Source: Pseudomarimonas arenosa
GTDB taxonomy: Bacteria > Pseudomonadota > Gammaproteobacteria > Xanthomonadales > Xanthomonadaceae
Reading direction: 5' to 3'
Assembly (NCBI RefSeq): GCF_014841215.1
Contig: NZ_JACYTR010000035.1
Coordinates: 1-45,794, forward strand
DNA length: 45,794 nucleotides
How positions within the stretch are numbered: position 1 is the stretch's first letter; the number at the start of each line of letters is the position of its first letter. Under the pieces are notes generated by a model. That model had not been told where the DNA came from, did no database searches, and worked only from the letters and a program-made list of their open reading frames with translations. Positions 7,904 to 15,736 of the stretch are shown in pieces. The position numbers were made by a program, and so were the translations under genes.

Positions 7904-8458
7904 CTATTGTTCGGGCGCTGTCGGTGCATCGGCTGCACCCGTTTCGATCTTTCGCACCAGTCGAGTGAACTGTTCCGCCAGTACTTTGTCGACGACCGGC
8001 GCGAGCGCCTCCAACTGGTGGGCTGGATCGCCGCTGACGCGATAGCTGAGACTGAGCTGCTGGCCAGCCTCGGTCGCCTTGATGTCGAACTGCAAGGCAC
8101 CGGACAAAGCCATCGACTGCAGCGGTCCGAGTCCGCCGAGCAGGCGAAGTTGCGTGTTATGGGTGAAATAGCCCACTCGCATGTGCTCGGCTTCGCCTTG
8201 CGGCCAGCGTTCACAAAAGCATCCGCCAGCGCGAAGCTCGAGGGACAGGTTGGAGGCATCGCCGGACCAGGTATGGTCGGGATGCCACCACCCGGCCGGG
8301 TGAATCAGGGTCTGGAAGATCGAGGCTTGATCGGCTCTCAGCAGCGCCTCATGTCGTACTGCAAATCCGGCGGCGGACAGCTGCTGCACTTCGGCCTGTG
8401 CCGAGTAGCTACACAGCGACAACCCTATGGCCAAGCCCATGCGCTGTGTTCGGCTCAT
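7904..8458 (-). CDS. Exported SRPBCC (START-like/AHSA1-type) protein
   Basis: 184 residues. An N-terminal signal peptide (about 1-22, GLAIGLSLCSYSAQA) is followed by an SRPBCC-fold pattern: RHEALLRADQASIFQTLIHPAGWWHPDHTWSG is split over strand 1 and the first helices, LELRAGGCFCERWP lies in the central strands, and the long C-terminal helix is LEALAPVVDKVLAEQFTRLV. The family binds hydrophobic ligands; an exported version is less common than cytoplasmic ones. Its start overlaps the stop of the upstream cytochrome gene by 4 bp (ATGA), so the two are co-translated. The ligand is unknown. Confidence 0.8.
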   Translation of the reverse strand: MSRTQRMGLAIGLSLCSYSAQAEVQQLSAAGFAVRHEALLRADQASIFQTLIHPAGWWHPDHTWSGDASNLSLELRAGGCFCERWPQGEAEHMRVGYFTHNTQLRLLGGLGPLQSMALSGALQFDIKATEAGQQLSLSYRVSGDPAHQLEALAPVVDKVLAEQFTRLVRKIETGAADAPTAPEQ

Positions 8459-8853
8459 GACTTGTAGTCGCGATGGCAGGCTTGGCAGGCATCGCGAATC
8501 GGAGCGATGGCTTCGTTCAGCGCCTTGCAGTCGACGCCCGGGTTGTCGCGCGCATTGCGCGTGGCGGTGACCAGCTTGGCGGCATAGCCATTGAATATCT
8601 CGTCGTCCGGCAGCAACTCGGCGAACGAAGGATGCACATCATCGGCCAACAGCGCCAATGCTTGCAGATGCGGCTCGGCCTGGCCGAGGCAGTCGCTGGC
8701 CTTGGCGGCCTCGCGCAGCTCGCCGAAATGGTAGGCGGTGGTCTGCATCACGCCGCGCGGGAGTTCGGTCGATGCGCGTAGCGCCTTGAAGGCGGTGACG
8801 CCGACGAAACCTCCCAACACAAAACCGATCACAAGGCCAATCAACAGACGCAT
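8455..8853 (-). CDS. Membrane-anchored c-type cytochrome (c'/c556-like)
   Basis: 132 residues from ATG 8853. An uncleaved-looking N-terminal helix (LLIGLVIGFVLGGFVGVTAF) is followed by a helical periplasmic domain and a single C-terminal haem site CQACHRDYK, the arrangement of cytochrome c'/c556, where CxxCH lies at the end of a four-helix bundle. Longer starts (to 8925) would place about 24 unrelated residues before the membrane helix. It is coupled to the SRPBCC gene by a 4-bp overlap and is divergent from tcdA (89-bp gap). It probably has an electron-transfer or gas-binding role. Confidence 0.8.
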   Translation of the reverse strand: MRLLIGLVIGFVLGGFVGVTAFKALRASTELPRGVMQTTAYHFGELREAAKASDCLGQAEPHLQALALLADDVHPSFAELLPDDEIFNGYAAKLVTATRNARDNPGVDCKALNEAIAPIRDACQACHRDYKS

Positions 8854-8942
8854 TGCATGCTCCAGGGTGGACAGAGTGCCAACAATCAGGCGGCAAGAAT
8901 GCCTTACCATGCCCCGCCAAACCAAGCCTCAGCGATGCTTCC

Positions 8943-9731
8943 ATGAGCCAGGTGTTACCCGATCCTCGATTTGCCGGCATTGATCGCCTGTACGGCAGCG
9001 GTGCGGCTGCGCGACTGGCGCAGCGCAGTGTGGTCGTGGTCGGTGTCGGGGGCGTGGGCTCCTGGCTGGTGGAGGCATTGGCCCGCAGCGGTGTCGGGCG
9101 GCTGCGTCTGGTCGATGCCGATGATGTGTGCGTAAGCAATGTCAATCGACAGTTGCCGGCGATGGAAGGCAATTTTGGTCAAGCCAAGGTGATGCTGCTG
9201 GCCGAGCGGGTGAAGAGAATCAACCCGGCCTGCGAGGTCGAGCCGGTGCAGAGTTTTCTGACTGCGAATAATCAGGCGGAGCTGCTGGCCGAGCCCTGCG
9301 ATCTGGTGCTGGACGCTTGCGATAGCTTTCGCAGCAAGGTGGAGCTGATCGCCTGGTGCCGGCGCAACAAGCGCCCGCTGGTGGTCTGTGGCTCGGCGGG
9401 CGGTCGCACCGACCCGACCATGATCCGGTTGCGCGATCTGTCGCGCACCGAACAGGATGCCATGCTGGCCCTTATTCGCAAGAAGCTGCGTCAGGAGTTC
9501 AATTTTCCGAAGAACAAGGATCGCTATTTCGGCGTACAGGCGGTCTACTCGCTGGAGAATGTGCGCTATCCGCAGGCCGATGGCACGGTATGCGGTACGC
9601 GGCCGGCAATGAACGCCGATGCGGCGCTGCGACTTGAATGTGGCGCCGGTTTGGGCGCCGCCACCCACGTCACCGGTGCGTTCGCCTTTGCCATGGTCAG
9701 CAAGGCAATGGGGTTGTTGTTGAAGGTTTGA
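8943..9731 (+). CDS. tcdA: tRNA threonylcarbamoyladenosine dehydratase (cyclising), TcdA
   Basis: ATP-dependent E1-like enzyme that converts t6A to cyclic t6A at position 37 of tRNAs (formerly CsdL/YgdL). 262 residues from ATG 8943; the family N-terminus RFAGIDRLYG is at 9-18. The nucleotide-binding glycine motif VVVGVGGVGSW spans 31-41, the VDADDV acidic motif is at 57-62, and NVNRQ is near 66-70. The central DACDSFRSKVELIAWC block and the C-terminal part with AFAFAMVSKAMGLLL fit the family, which carries a C-terminal membrane-associating helix in E. coli. It stands alone, divergent from the cytochrome/SRPBCC pair. Confidence 0.95.
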   Translation: MSQVLPDPRFAGIDRLYGSGAAARLAQRSVVVVGVGGVGSWLVEALARSGVGRLRLVDADDVCVSNVNRQLPAMEGNFGQAKVMLLAERVKRINPACEVEPVQSFLTANNQAELLAEPCDLVLDACDSFRSKVELIAWCRRNKRPLVVCGSAGGRTDPTMIRLRDLSRTEQDAMLALIRKKLRQEFNFPKNKDRYFGVQAVYSLENVRYPQADGTVCGTRPAMNADAALRLECGAGLGAATHVTGAFAFAMVSKAMGLLLKV

Positions 9732-9830
9732 GGTTGGGGCGAAAGCGGTGGGCCACTGGGCGACCCGATCGAAGCCCGATGCGGTCCTGTGACCCCACCA
9801 TCAGCGTGCAAACAGGCGCGTGGCATTGTC

Positions 9831-9854
9831 GTAGGGTGAGCCTGTGGCCCACCA
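9831..9854. repeat. GTAGGGTGRGC-type intergenic palindrome, copy 1
   Basis: GTAGGGTGAGCCTGTGGCCC followed by ACCA is an imperfect palindrome next to the tatD stop. A closer-to-perfect version lies at 22553-22577. Such GTAGGGTGGGC/GCCCACC units are frequent intergenic elements in this bacterial group. Confidence 0.55.
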
Positions 9855-10619
9855 TTAGGCGTCGAAAAACAAGCGCGTGGCGTTGTTCCACGTGGCCTTA
9901 GCCAGCTCTTCCACCGAAATCCCGCGCAGCTCGGCGATCACCTCGGCGACACGGGGCAGGTAGCTTGGCTCATTGCGTTCGCCTCGGTGGCTGGCGTCGG
10001 GCTGATCGGGCGCATCGGTTTCGAGTAGCAGGCAGTCCAGCGGAATCTCTTTGACGATGCGTCGCAGCTTGCTGGCCCGATCATAGGTTACCGGGCCGCC
10101 GAGGCCGATCATGAAGCCGAGGTCGAACAACTGATGGGCCTGTTCCAGGCTACCCGAGTAGCTGTGAACCACGCCGCTCAGACCGCCCTTGGCACGCAAG
10201 CGGTGAATCACCTCTTCGACCGCCCGACGGGCGTGGATTACCAAGGGCAGTGCGTGGCGCTTGGCAACCTCCAGATGAGCCTCGAAACACTGCCGCTGTG
10301 GCTCTGCTGGCAGGCCTTCGACAAGAAAGTCGAGACCGCATTCGCCTACCGCTACCGCGGGGTGCTGTTGCAGCCAGTCGTCCAGCGCTTCGATATGTTC
10401 AGGCAGGTGGTGGGCGATATACATCGGGTGCAGACCATAGGCCGGGTGCAGATCAGCATGGGCTGCGCACAGTGCCTCGATGCGTGGCCAGGACGCGAAG
10501 TCGATCGCCGGCACCACCTGGCCGCCCACGCCCGCGGTCCGCGCCCGCTGTAGGGCGGCGTCACGGTCGACGGCAAATTCGTCGACATCGAAGTGGCAAT
10601 GGCTGTCGAACAGGCGCAC
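9855..10619 (-). CDS. TatD family metal-dependent hydrolase
   Basis: 254 residues of the TatD/YcfH DNase family (TIM-barrel amidohydrolase superfamily). The metal motif is in MRLFDSHCHFD (His7, His9); GECGLDF holds the glutamate, LVIHARRA a third histidine, HSYSGS a fourth, and LLETDAPD the catalytic aspartate. The start chosen is GTG at 10619, because family members begin with MRLFDSHCH; a longer ATG reading (10679) would overlap the DUF6116 gene by 52 bp. It lies 8 bp after the DUF6116 gene. TatD proteins are implicated in 3'-exonuclease DNA repair or D-aminoacyl-tRNA deacylation; the exact role here is unknown. Confidence 0.9.
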   Translation of the reverse strand: MRLFDSHCHFDVDEFAVDRDAALQRARTAGVGGQVVPAIDFASWPRIEALCAAHADLHPAYGLHPMYIAHHLPEHIEALDDWLQQHPAVAVGECGLDFLVEGLPAEPQRQCFEAHLEVAKRHALPLVIHARRAVEEVIHRLRAKGGLSGVVHSYSGSLEQAHQLFDLGFMIGLGGPVTYDRASKLRRIVKEIPLDCLLLETDAPDQPDASHRGERNEPSYLPRVAEVIAELRGISVEELAKATWNNATRLFFDA

Positions 10620-10627
10620 GGGCAGAC

Positions 10628-10849
10628 TCAGCGCATGGCGCTTTCTTGGTTGGGCAGCGGCGTCGGCTTCTTCTTCCATCCGGCCAGCCACAGGGTGGCG
10701 CACAGGGTCAGCACTTCGTCGATGAAGGGAATCGGATCGAACGGCCACAACCAGGACAGCAGCATCAGGCCGAGCATGAGTTTGAACAGGGTAGGGTGGC
10801 GCAGGCGTTCGAGAAACGCAGCGACCACACCGAGCACGGGTAGGGGCAC
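10628..10849 (-). CDS. DUF6116 family small membrane protein
   Basis: 73 residues. One hydrophobic hairpin around FKLMLGLMLLSWLWPFDPIP and DEVLTLCATLWLAGWKKKP (about 22-60) gives two membrane passes joined by the conserved PFDPIPFIDE loop. This pattern is a short family I know mainly from Lysobacterales. The function is unknown. It is directly upstream of tatD on the same strand (8 bp apart), so the two probably share a transcript. Confidence 0.8.
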   Translation of the reverse strand: MPLPVLGVVAAFLERLRHPTLFKLMLGLMLLSWLWPFDPIPFIDEVLTLCATLWLAGWKKKPTPLPNQESAMR

Positions 10850-10966
10850 GTGGGCTCACCGCTGAGGGGGACTGTTCCACGCTAGCACACTGGGCAAATC
10901 CTGCATTGGGCAAGGTGCTGACTGAGCATTCTTCACAGACTCATGAAAAGTAATGCCAAGCCGCGC

Positions 10967-10972
10967 TAAAAT
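10967..10972 (+). promoter_or_regulatory. Candidate -10 element of gcdH
   Basis: TAAAAT lies 32 bp before the chosen gcdH start. With a 17-bp spacer the -35 would be TGAAAA, a poor match, so an activator may be needed. Confidence 0.3.
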
Positions 10973-11003
10973 TGTGCGCTTTACTCTCCGGATGTACCTC
11001 ACC

Positions 11004-12167
11004 ATGGCCCTGAACCCGACCGATCTCTATGACATCCGCTCCCTGCTCAGCGAAGAAGAGCGCATGGTGCAAGACAGCGTGGCGCGCTTCACCGACGAAA
11101 AAGTGCTGCCCATCATCGGCGAGTGTTTCGACAAGGGTCGATTCCCGGGTGAGCTGATCCCGGAGATCGCCGCACTCGGTCTGTTGGGCTCCTCGCTGCC
11201 TGAAGACTACGGCTGTGCGGGCCTCAACGGCGTGTCCTACGGCCTGATCTGCCAGGAACTGGAGCGTGGCGATTCGGGTATCCGCAGCTTCGTCTCGGTG
11301 CAGAGCTCGCTGTGCATGTACCCGATCTACGCCTACGGTTCTGAAGATCAGCGCCGTGAATGGTTGCCGTCGATGGCCAAGGGCGAGGTAATTGGCTGCT
11401 TTGGTCTGACCGAACCGCATGGTGGCTCGGACCCGGCCAACATGAAGACCCATGCCAAGCGCGACGGTGGTGACTGGGTGATCAATGGCGCCAAGATGTG
11501 GATCACCAATGGCAACCTGGCCAAGATTGCGATCGTCTGGGCGCAGACCGAGGACGGCATTCAAGGCTTTATCGTGCCGACCGATACCCCAGGGTTCACG
11601 GCGCAGGAAATCCACCGCAAGATGAGTCTGCGCGCCTCGGTCACCTCGGGCCTGTTCTTCGACAATGTGCGCATCCCCGATGCCAACCGACTGCCCAATG
11701 TGCGCGGCCTGAAGGGCCCGTTGGGCTGCCTGACCCAGGCCCGCTATGGCATTACCTGGGGCCCGATCGGCGCCGCTCAGGCCTGTTTGATGGAAGCGGT
11801 GAACTACAGCAAGGACCGTATCCTGTTCAATCGCCCGGTGGCGGCGACCCAGGCGGTGCAGATCAAGCTGGCCGACATGGCGCGACGGATCACCCTGGCC
11901 CAGCTGCTGTCGCTGCAGCTCGGCCGCCTGAAGGATGCCGGTACCCTGCAGCCGACCCAGGTTTCGCTGGCCAAGTGGAACAATGTGCGGATGGCCCTGG
12001 ATATCGCCCGCGAGGCGCGCGACATTCTCGGCGGCAGCGGCATCACCACCGAATACTGCCCGATTCGCCACGCGCTGAATCTGGAATCGGTGATCACCTA
12101 TGAAGGCACCGAGACCGTGCACCAGTTGGTGGTGGGACGTGAGCTGACCGGTATCAACGCTTTCTGA
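11004..12167 (+). CDS. gcdH: Glutaryl-CoA dehydrogenase
   Basis: FAD-dependent acyl-CoA dehydrogenase that oxidises and decarboxylates glutaryl-CoA to crotonyl-CoA in lysine, hydroxylysine and tryptophan breakdown. 387 residues from ATG 11004 (ATG 10992 is also possible). Features particular to GCDH rather than general acyl-CoA dehydrogenases are the substrate-binding RSFVSVQSSL block with Arg94, CFGLTEPHGGSDP (132-144), the ARYGITWGPIGAA block (247-258), and catalytic Glu367 in TYEGTETVH near the C-terminus with GRELTGINAF. The neighbouring E1-like gene downstream may belong to the same catabolic route, since glutaryl-CoA comes from 2-oxoadipate. The two genes are separated by 77 bp containing a strong hairpin. 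Confidence 0.94.
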   Translation: MALNPTDLYDIRSLLSEEERMVQDSVARFTDEKVLPIIGECFDKGRFPGELIPEIAALGLLGSSLPEDYGCAGLNGVSYGLICQELERGDSGIRSFVSVQSSLCMYPIYAYGSEDQRREWLPSMAKGEVIGCFGLTEPHGGSDPANMKTHAKRDGGDWVINGAKMWITNGNLAKIAIVWAQTEDGIQGFIVPTDTPGFTAQEIHRKMSLRASVTSGLFFDNVRIPDANRLPNVRGLKGPLGCLTQARYGITWGPIGAAQACLMEAVNYSKDRILFNRPVAATQAVQIKLADMARRITLAQLLSLQLGRLKDAGTLQPTQVSLAKWNNVRMALDIAREARDILGGSGITTEYCPIRHALNLESVITYEGTETVHQLVVGRELTGINAF

Positions 12168-12194
12168 TCCGGTCGATTCGTTGATCGATCTATC

Positions 12195-12214
12195 GCGGCG
12201 CCCTCGGGCGCCGC
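12195..12214 (+). terminator. GC-rich hairpin between gcdH and the E1 gene
   Basis: GCGGCGCCC (12195-12203) and GGGCGCCGC (12206-12214) form a perfect 9-bp stem, followed by TTCGCT. It is a probable partial terminator or attenuator of gcdH; the T-tract is weak. Confidence 0.6.
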
Positions 12215-12244
12215 TTCGCTATCGCCAGAGAACACAATCATCCC

Positions 12245-14509
12245 ATGGCTGCCATTCCGAACCCGATTCCCGCCCGCATGAAGGGGCTCAACCGCGCCGA
12301 GATCTGCGACCAGAACTTCATTGAGTTCGTGCAGAACTGGAACGGCAGCGTGCTGCCGGCGCCGCCGTCAGATCATCATCATTTGCCGGGCAGCGCCTGC
12401 ACCGTGGCCGATTTTCTGGCCTTGTTCGAATCGCAGCTGATCAGTCGCCATCTGGATCTGATGGCGCGCGTGCTGCGCAAGCAGGACAAGGTGTTCTATA
12501 CCATTGGTTCCAGCGGCCATGAAGGCAATGCCATGGTCGCCCGGCTGACCCGACATACCGACCCGGCCTTTCTGCACTATCGTTCGGGCGGTTTCATGGC
12601 CGAGCGTTTCCGCAAGCTTCCAGGCATGGATCCGGTGATGGACTCAGCACTGAGTTTCGCCGCCAGCGCCAACGACCCGGCCTCCGGTGGTCGGCATAAA
12701 GTGTGGGGCAGCAAACCCTTGTGGGTGTTGCCGCAGACATCGACCATTGCCTCGCATCTGCCCAAGGCCCTCGGTACCGCCGTGGCCGTCGAGCAGGCAC
12801 GTCGAATCGGACATCAGCTGCCGATCCCGGATGACAGCATTGCGATCTGCTCGTTCGGCGATGCCTCGGCCAATCACGCCACCGCACAGACCGCCTTCAA
12901 TACCGCCGCCTGGACGGCCTACCAGAAACTGCCGGCGCCAGTGCTGTTCGTGTGCGAGGACAACGGCATCGGAATCTCGGTGAAAACGCCCACCGACTGG
13001 ATTTCGGCCAGCTTTTCCGGGCGTCGTGAACTCGACTATTTCTACGCCGATGGGCTGGATCTGGCCACCGGCTATGGCCAGGTACGCGAAGCGATTGAAC
13101 ACTGCCGCCGTAGCCGACGACCGACCTTCCTGCATCTACGCACGACCCGCATCATGGGCCACGCCGGCACCGATTTTGAAATCGAGTGGCGCTCGATCGA
13201 GGAGCTGTGCGCGGTCGAAGCGACCGACCCGCTGTTGCGCTCGGCCGAGATCGCCATGCAGAACGGGCTGATGACCCGCGATCAGGTGCTGGAGAAGTAC
13301 GAGGCGATCCGGGCGCGCTGCTTTGCTGGCGCCGAGCAAGCCGATCGCACGCCGAAGATCGATTCGCTGGAAGAGGTGATGCGGCCGCTGGCGCCGTATT
13401 CGCCGGCCGAAGTCGAAATTGAAGCCGAGCGGCTGGATTATTCCGAGCGTCGATTGGCCGCGTTTGGCAGCGAGGCGAAGCTGCCGGAGAAGCTGCCGCC
13501 GCGGCATCTTGCGATCCAGATCAACAACGCCCTGCACGATCTGTTCTGCAAGTATCCAGAGGCCCTGCTGTTTGGAGAGGACGTGGCACAGAAGGGCGGC
13601 GTCTATACCGTCACCAAGGGGCTGTTCAAGGCGTTCTCCGGTCGTCGCGTGTTCAACACCTTGCTCGACGAGACAATGATCCTGGGATTGGCGCAGGGCT
13701 TTGCCAATATGGGCATGCTGCCGCTGCCGGAAATCCAGTATCTGGCCTATTTCCACAACGCCTGCGACCAGATTCGCGGCGAGGCCAGTTCCCTGCAGTT
13801 CTTCAGCAACGGCCAGTATCGCAATCCGATGGTGATGCGGATTGCCTCATTGGGCTATCAGCGCGGTTTCGGCGGCCATTTTCATAACGACAATTCGATT
13901 ACCGCCCTGCGCGATATCCCAGGCCTGGTGGTTGGCTGCCCGTCGCGCGGCGATGACGCTGCCATGATGCTGCGTACCCTGGCGGCGCTGGCCAAGGTCG
14001 ACGGGCGCGTCTGCGCGTTCCTGGAGCCGATTGCCTTGTATATGACCAAGGATCTGTACGAGGCCGGAGACGGTGGCTGGCTGACCCAGTACCCGCCGCC
14101 GGATCAGGCGATTCCGCTGGGCGAGGGCAGGGTATATGGCGAGGGCGACGATCTGTTGATCATCACCTTCGGCAATGGCGTGCCGATGGGCCTGCGTGCG
14201 CTGCGCCAGCTGGAGCAGAAGAAGCGCTGGAAGGGCCGTCTGTTCGATCTGCGCTGGCTGGCACCCTTGAACGAGAAAGCCATCGTGGCCCAGGCCAAGA
14301 GCGCCAAGCGCATCATCGTGCTCGACGAAGGTCGGCGCAGTGCCGGTGTCGGCGAAGGGGTCATTACCGCGATCACCGAGGCGGGTCTGGGCAAGATTCC
14401 ACTACGCCGCGTGGTGGGTGCCGATACCTTTACGCCCTTGGCCGGTGCCGCCTTCCTGGTGCTGCCGAGTGATCAGGAGGTGGTCGAAGCGGCCCTGGCC
14501 CTGGCATGA
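12245..14509 (+). CDS. Fused alpha-beta E1 component of a 2-oxoacid dehydrogenase
   Basis: Thiamine-diphosphate enzyme of 754 residues that joins the E1 alpha and E1 beta chains in one polypeptide. The alpha half (about 50-370) has KVFYTIGSSGHEGN, the HYRSGGF segment, and the ThDP motif from GDASANHATAQ (205-215) to CEDN (237-240). The beta half (about 415-754) has LFGEDVAQKGGVYTVTKGL (442-460), PLPEIQY and a C-terminal transketolase domain with FDLRWLAPLNE. It most resembles branched-chain 2-oxoacid dehydrogenase E1 (BkdA/BkdB-like), which normally occurs as two subunits. No E2 or E3 gene is adjacent; E2/E3 could be supplied from elsewhere, for example the lpd at 22.6 kb. The real substrate is not determined; 2-oxoadipate or branched-chain oxoacids are the options. 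Confidence 0.88.
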   Translation: MAAIPNPIPARMKGLNRAEICDQNFIEFVQNWNGSVLPAPPSDHHHLPGSACTVADFLALFESQLISRHLDLMARVLRKQDKVFYTIGSSGHEGNAMVARLTRHTDPAFLHYRSGGFMAERFRKLPGMDPVMDSALSFAASANDPASGGRHKVWGSKPLWVLPQTSTIASHLPKALGTAVAVEQARRIGHQLPIPDDSIAICSFGDASANHATAQTAFNTAAWTAYQKLPAPVLFVCEDNGIGISVKTPTDWISASFSGRRELDYFYADGLDLATGYGQVREAIEHCRRSRRPTFLHLRTTRIMGHAGTDFEIEWRSIEELCAVEATDPLLRSAEIAMQNGLMTRDQVLEKYEAIRARCFAGAEQADRTPKIDSLEEVMRPLAPYSPAEVEIEAERLDYSERRLAAFGSEAKLPEKLPPRHLAIQINNALHDLFCKYPEALLFGEDVAQKGGVYTVTKGLFKAFSGRRVFNTLLDETMILGLAQGFANMGMLPLPEIQYLAYFHNACDQIRGEASSLQFFSNGQYRNPMVMRIASLGYQRGFGGHFHNDNSITALRDIPGLVVGCPSRGDDAAMMLRTLAALAKVDGRVCAFLEPIALYMTKDLYEAGDGGWLTQYPPPDQAIPLGEGRVYGEGDDLLIITFGNGVPMGLRALRQLEQKKRWKGRLFDLRWLAPLNEKAIVAQAKSAKRIIVLDEGRRSAGVGEGVITAITEAGLGKIPLRRVVGADTFTPLAGAAFLVLPSDQEVVEAALALA

Positions 14510-14642
14510 TGTCGGGGCTTGTGCCGCTTGAGAGACGAAGTCTGTACCGATTGCCGTCTGAGTCAGTGACGGTGGCGGTGTGGAAACATGAATGGCGCAA
14601 GCTAGATGACGGCGAAGCCCGGTTCACCTATCATCGGCCCCT

Positions 14643-15542
14643 ATGAGTCAAACGCCCCAGCTCACAACGCTGTTCGCTGATGTCGCTGGCAGCACCAAGC
14701 TGTTTGAACAGCGCGGTGATGTGGAGGCACGTCGCATCATCGCCGCCGTGCTTGCCGCCCTGACCGAAGTGTGCAATCGACACGGCGGTCGGGTGATCAA
14801 GACCATCGGCGACGAGATCATGTGCACCTTCCCGAGTGCCATGCAGGGCATTCTGGGCTCCTGCGACATGCAGAAGCGGGTGATGCATGACACTACCTTT
14901 GTGCGCGACAACATCGGTATCCGCATCGGCCTGCATCACGGCGATGCGCTGGAAGAAGATGGCGATGTGTTCGGCGATTCGGTGAATACCGCCGCACGCA
15001 TGGCCTCGCTGGCCAAGCGTGAACAGATCGTCACCACGGCCAGCACGTTGAAGGGCCTGACCAATGCCGGGTCGATCCGCCACCGTTCACTGGGGCGAGC
15101 ACGAGTCAGTGGCAAGCTGCTGCCGATCGAGATCGTCGACATCATCTGGCAGGAAGATACGTCAAACGTCACTACGGTGCAGCGCGCCATCCGCATCGAT
15201 GATGGCGGCACCACCAATGTCAAGCTTAGCTTGCGCTTTCGTGGTCAGGTAATTGAGCTGACGGAAAACTCGCAGCCCTTCTCGATGGGCCGCGACGGCA
15301 CCAATTCGCTGGTGGTGGAAACCGAGTGGGTGAGCCGCAACCATGCCCTGATCGAGTTCAAGAAGGGCTACTTCATCATCGCTGACCGCAGCACCAATGG
15401 CACCTACGTCAAGCTGGCCGATGACGAGGAGCTGCGTTTGCATCGCGATGAGATTCACCTGCGCAAGTCCGGCACCATCAGCCTGGGGCAGACCGTTTCC
15501 CTTAACCAGCAGGATGTACTGTACTTTCAGTGCAGCTACTGA
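14643..15542 (+). CDS. Class III adenylate cyclase with C-terminal FHA domain
   Basis: 299-residue soluble protein with two domains. The N-terminal class III cyclase domain (1-170) has the metal aspartates Asp12 (FADVAGST) and Asp57 (KTIGDEIM), the adenine-selecting Lys53, and the transition-state Asn115/Arg119 in GDSVNTAARM, so it looks catalytically complete and is probably an adenylate cyclase. The C-terminal FHA domain (about 190-299) has the phosphothreonine-binding pattern: Gly216-Arg217, Ser231-Arg-Asn-His234 and Asn252-Gly253. This suggests that cAMP synthesis is linked to recognition of a phosphothreonine partner. No Ser/Thr kinase lies in the window. It starts 133 bp after the E1 gene and ends as a single gene. 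Confidence 0.92.
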   Translation: MSQTPQLTTLFADVAGSTKLFEQRGDVEARRIIAAVLAALTEVCNRHGGRVIKTIGDEIMCTFPSAMQGILGSCDMQKRVMHDTTFVRDNIGIRIGLHHGDALEEDGDVFGDSVNTAARMASLAKREQIVTTASTLKGLTNAGSIRHRSLGRARVSGKLLPIEIVDIIWQEDTSNVTTVQRAIRIDDGGTTNVKLSLRFRGQVIELTENSQPFSMGRDGTNSLVVETEWVSRNHALIEFKKGYFIIADRSTNGTYVKLADDEELRLHRDEIHLRKSGTISLGQTVSLNQQDVLYFQCSY

Positions 15543-15626
15543 GCAGGTTCCCTTAGCCTGAGGTTCGGTTGCCCGCCCGCGCGCAGACTCACTTTGGTCG
15601 CGGCGCGGCTGCGTTCCGTCGCATAC

Positions 15627-15655
15627 TTGGCTCGCTGCAGCCTTTTTCGTAGTAA
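15627..15655 (+). promoter_or_regulatory. Candidate promoter of the secreted-peptidase operon
   Basis: TTGGCT (15627-15632), a 17-bp spacer and TAGTAA (15650-15655). The leader to the start at 15737 would be about 75 nt. Confidence 0.4.
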
Positions 15656-15736
15656 ATTCGGATGATCTGCAGGGGCTGCCGCAGCGGGCCAGGATCGGTT
15701 GCGCGGGTAGTCATGGCCTGAATGGAGGGCTGTGGC

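Noticed and set aside
9855-10913. 352-codon reading of the TatD gene from 10913
   Set aside because: It would run through the whole DUF6116 gene in another frame; homologues begin at MRLFDSHCH, matching the GTG at 10619.
10940-10960. CTCATGAAA upstream of gcdH as a fourth copy of the mobile-repeat TIR
   Set aside because: Only nine bases agree and the rest of the TIR (TATCCGGG) is absent; likely chance.
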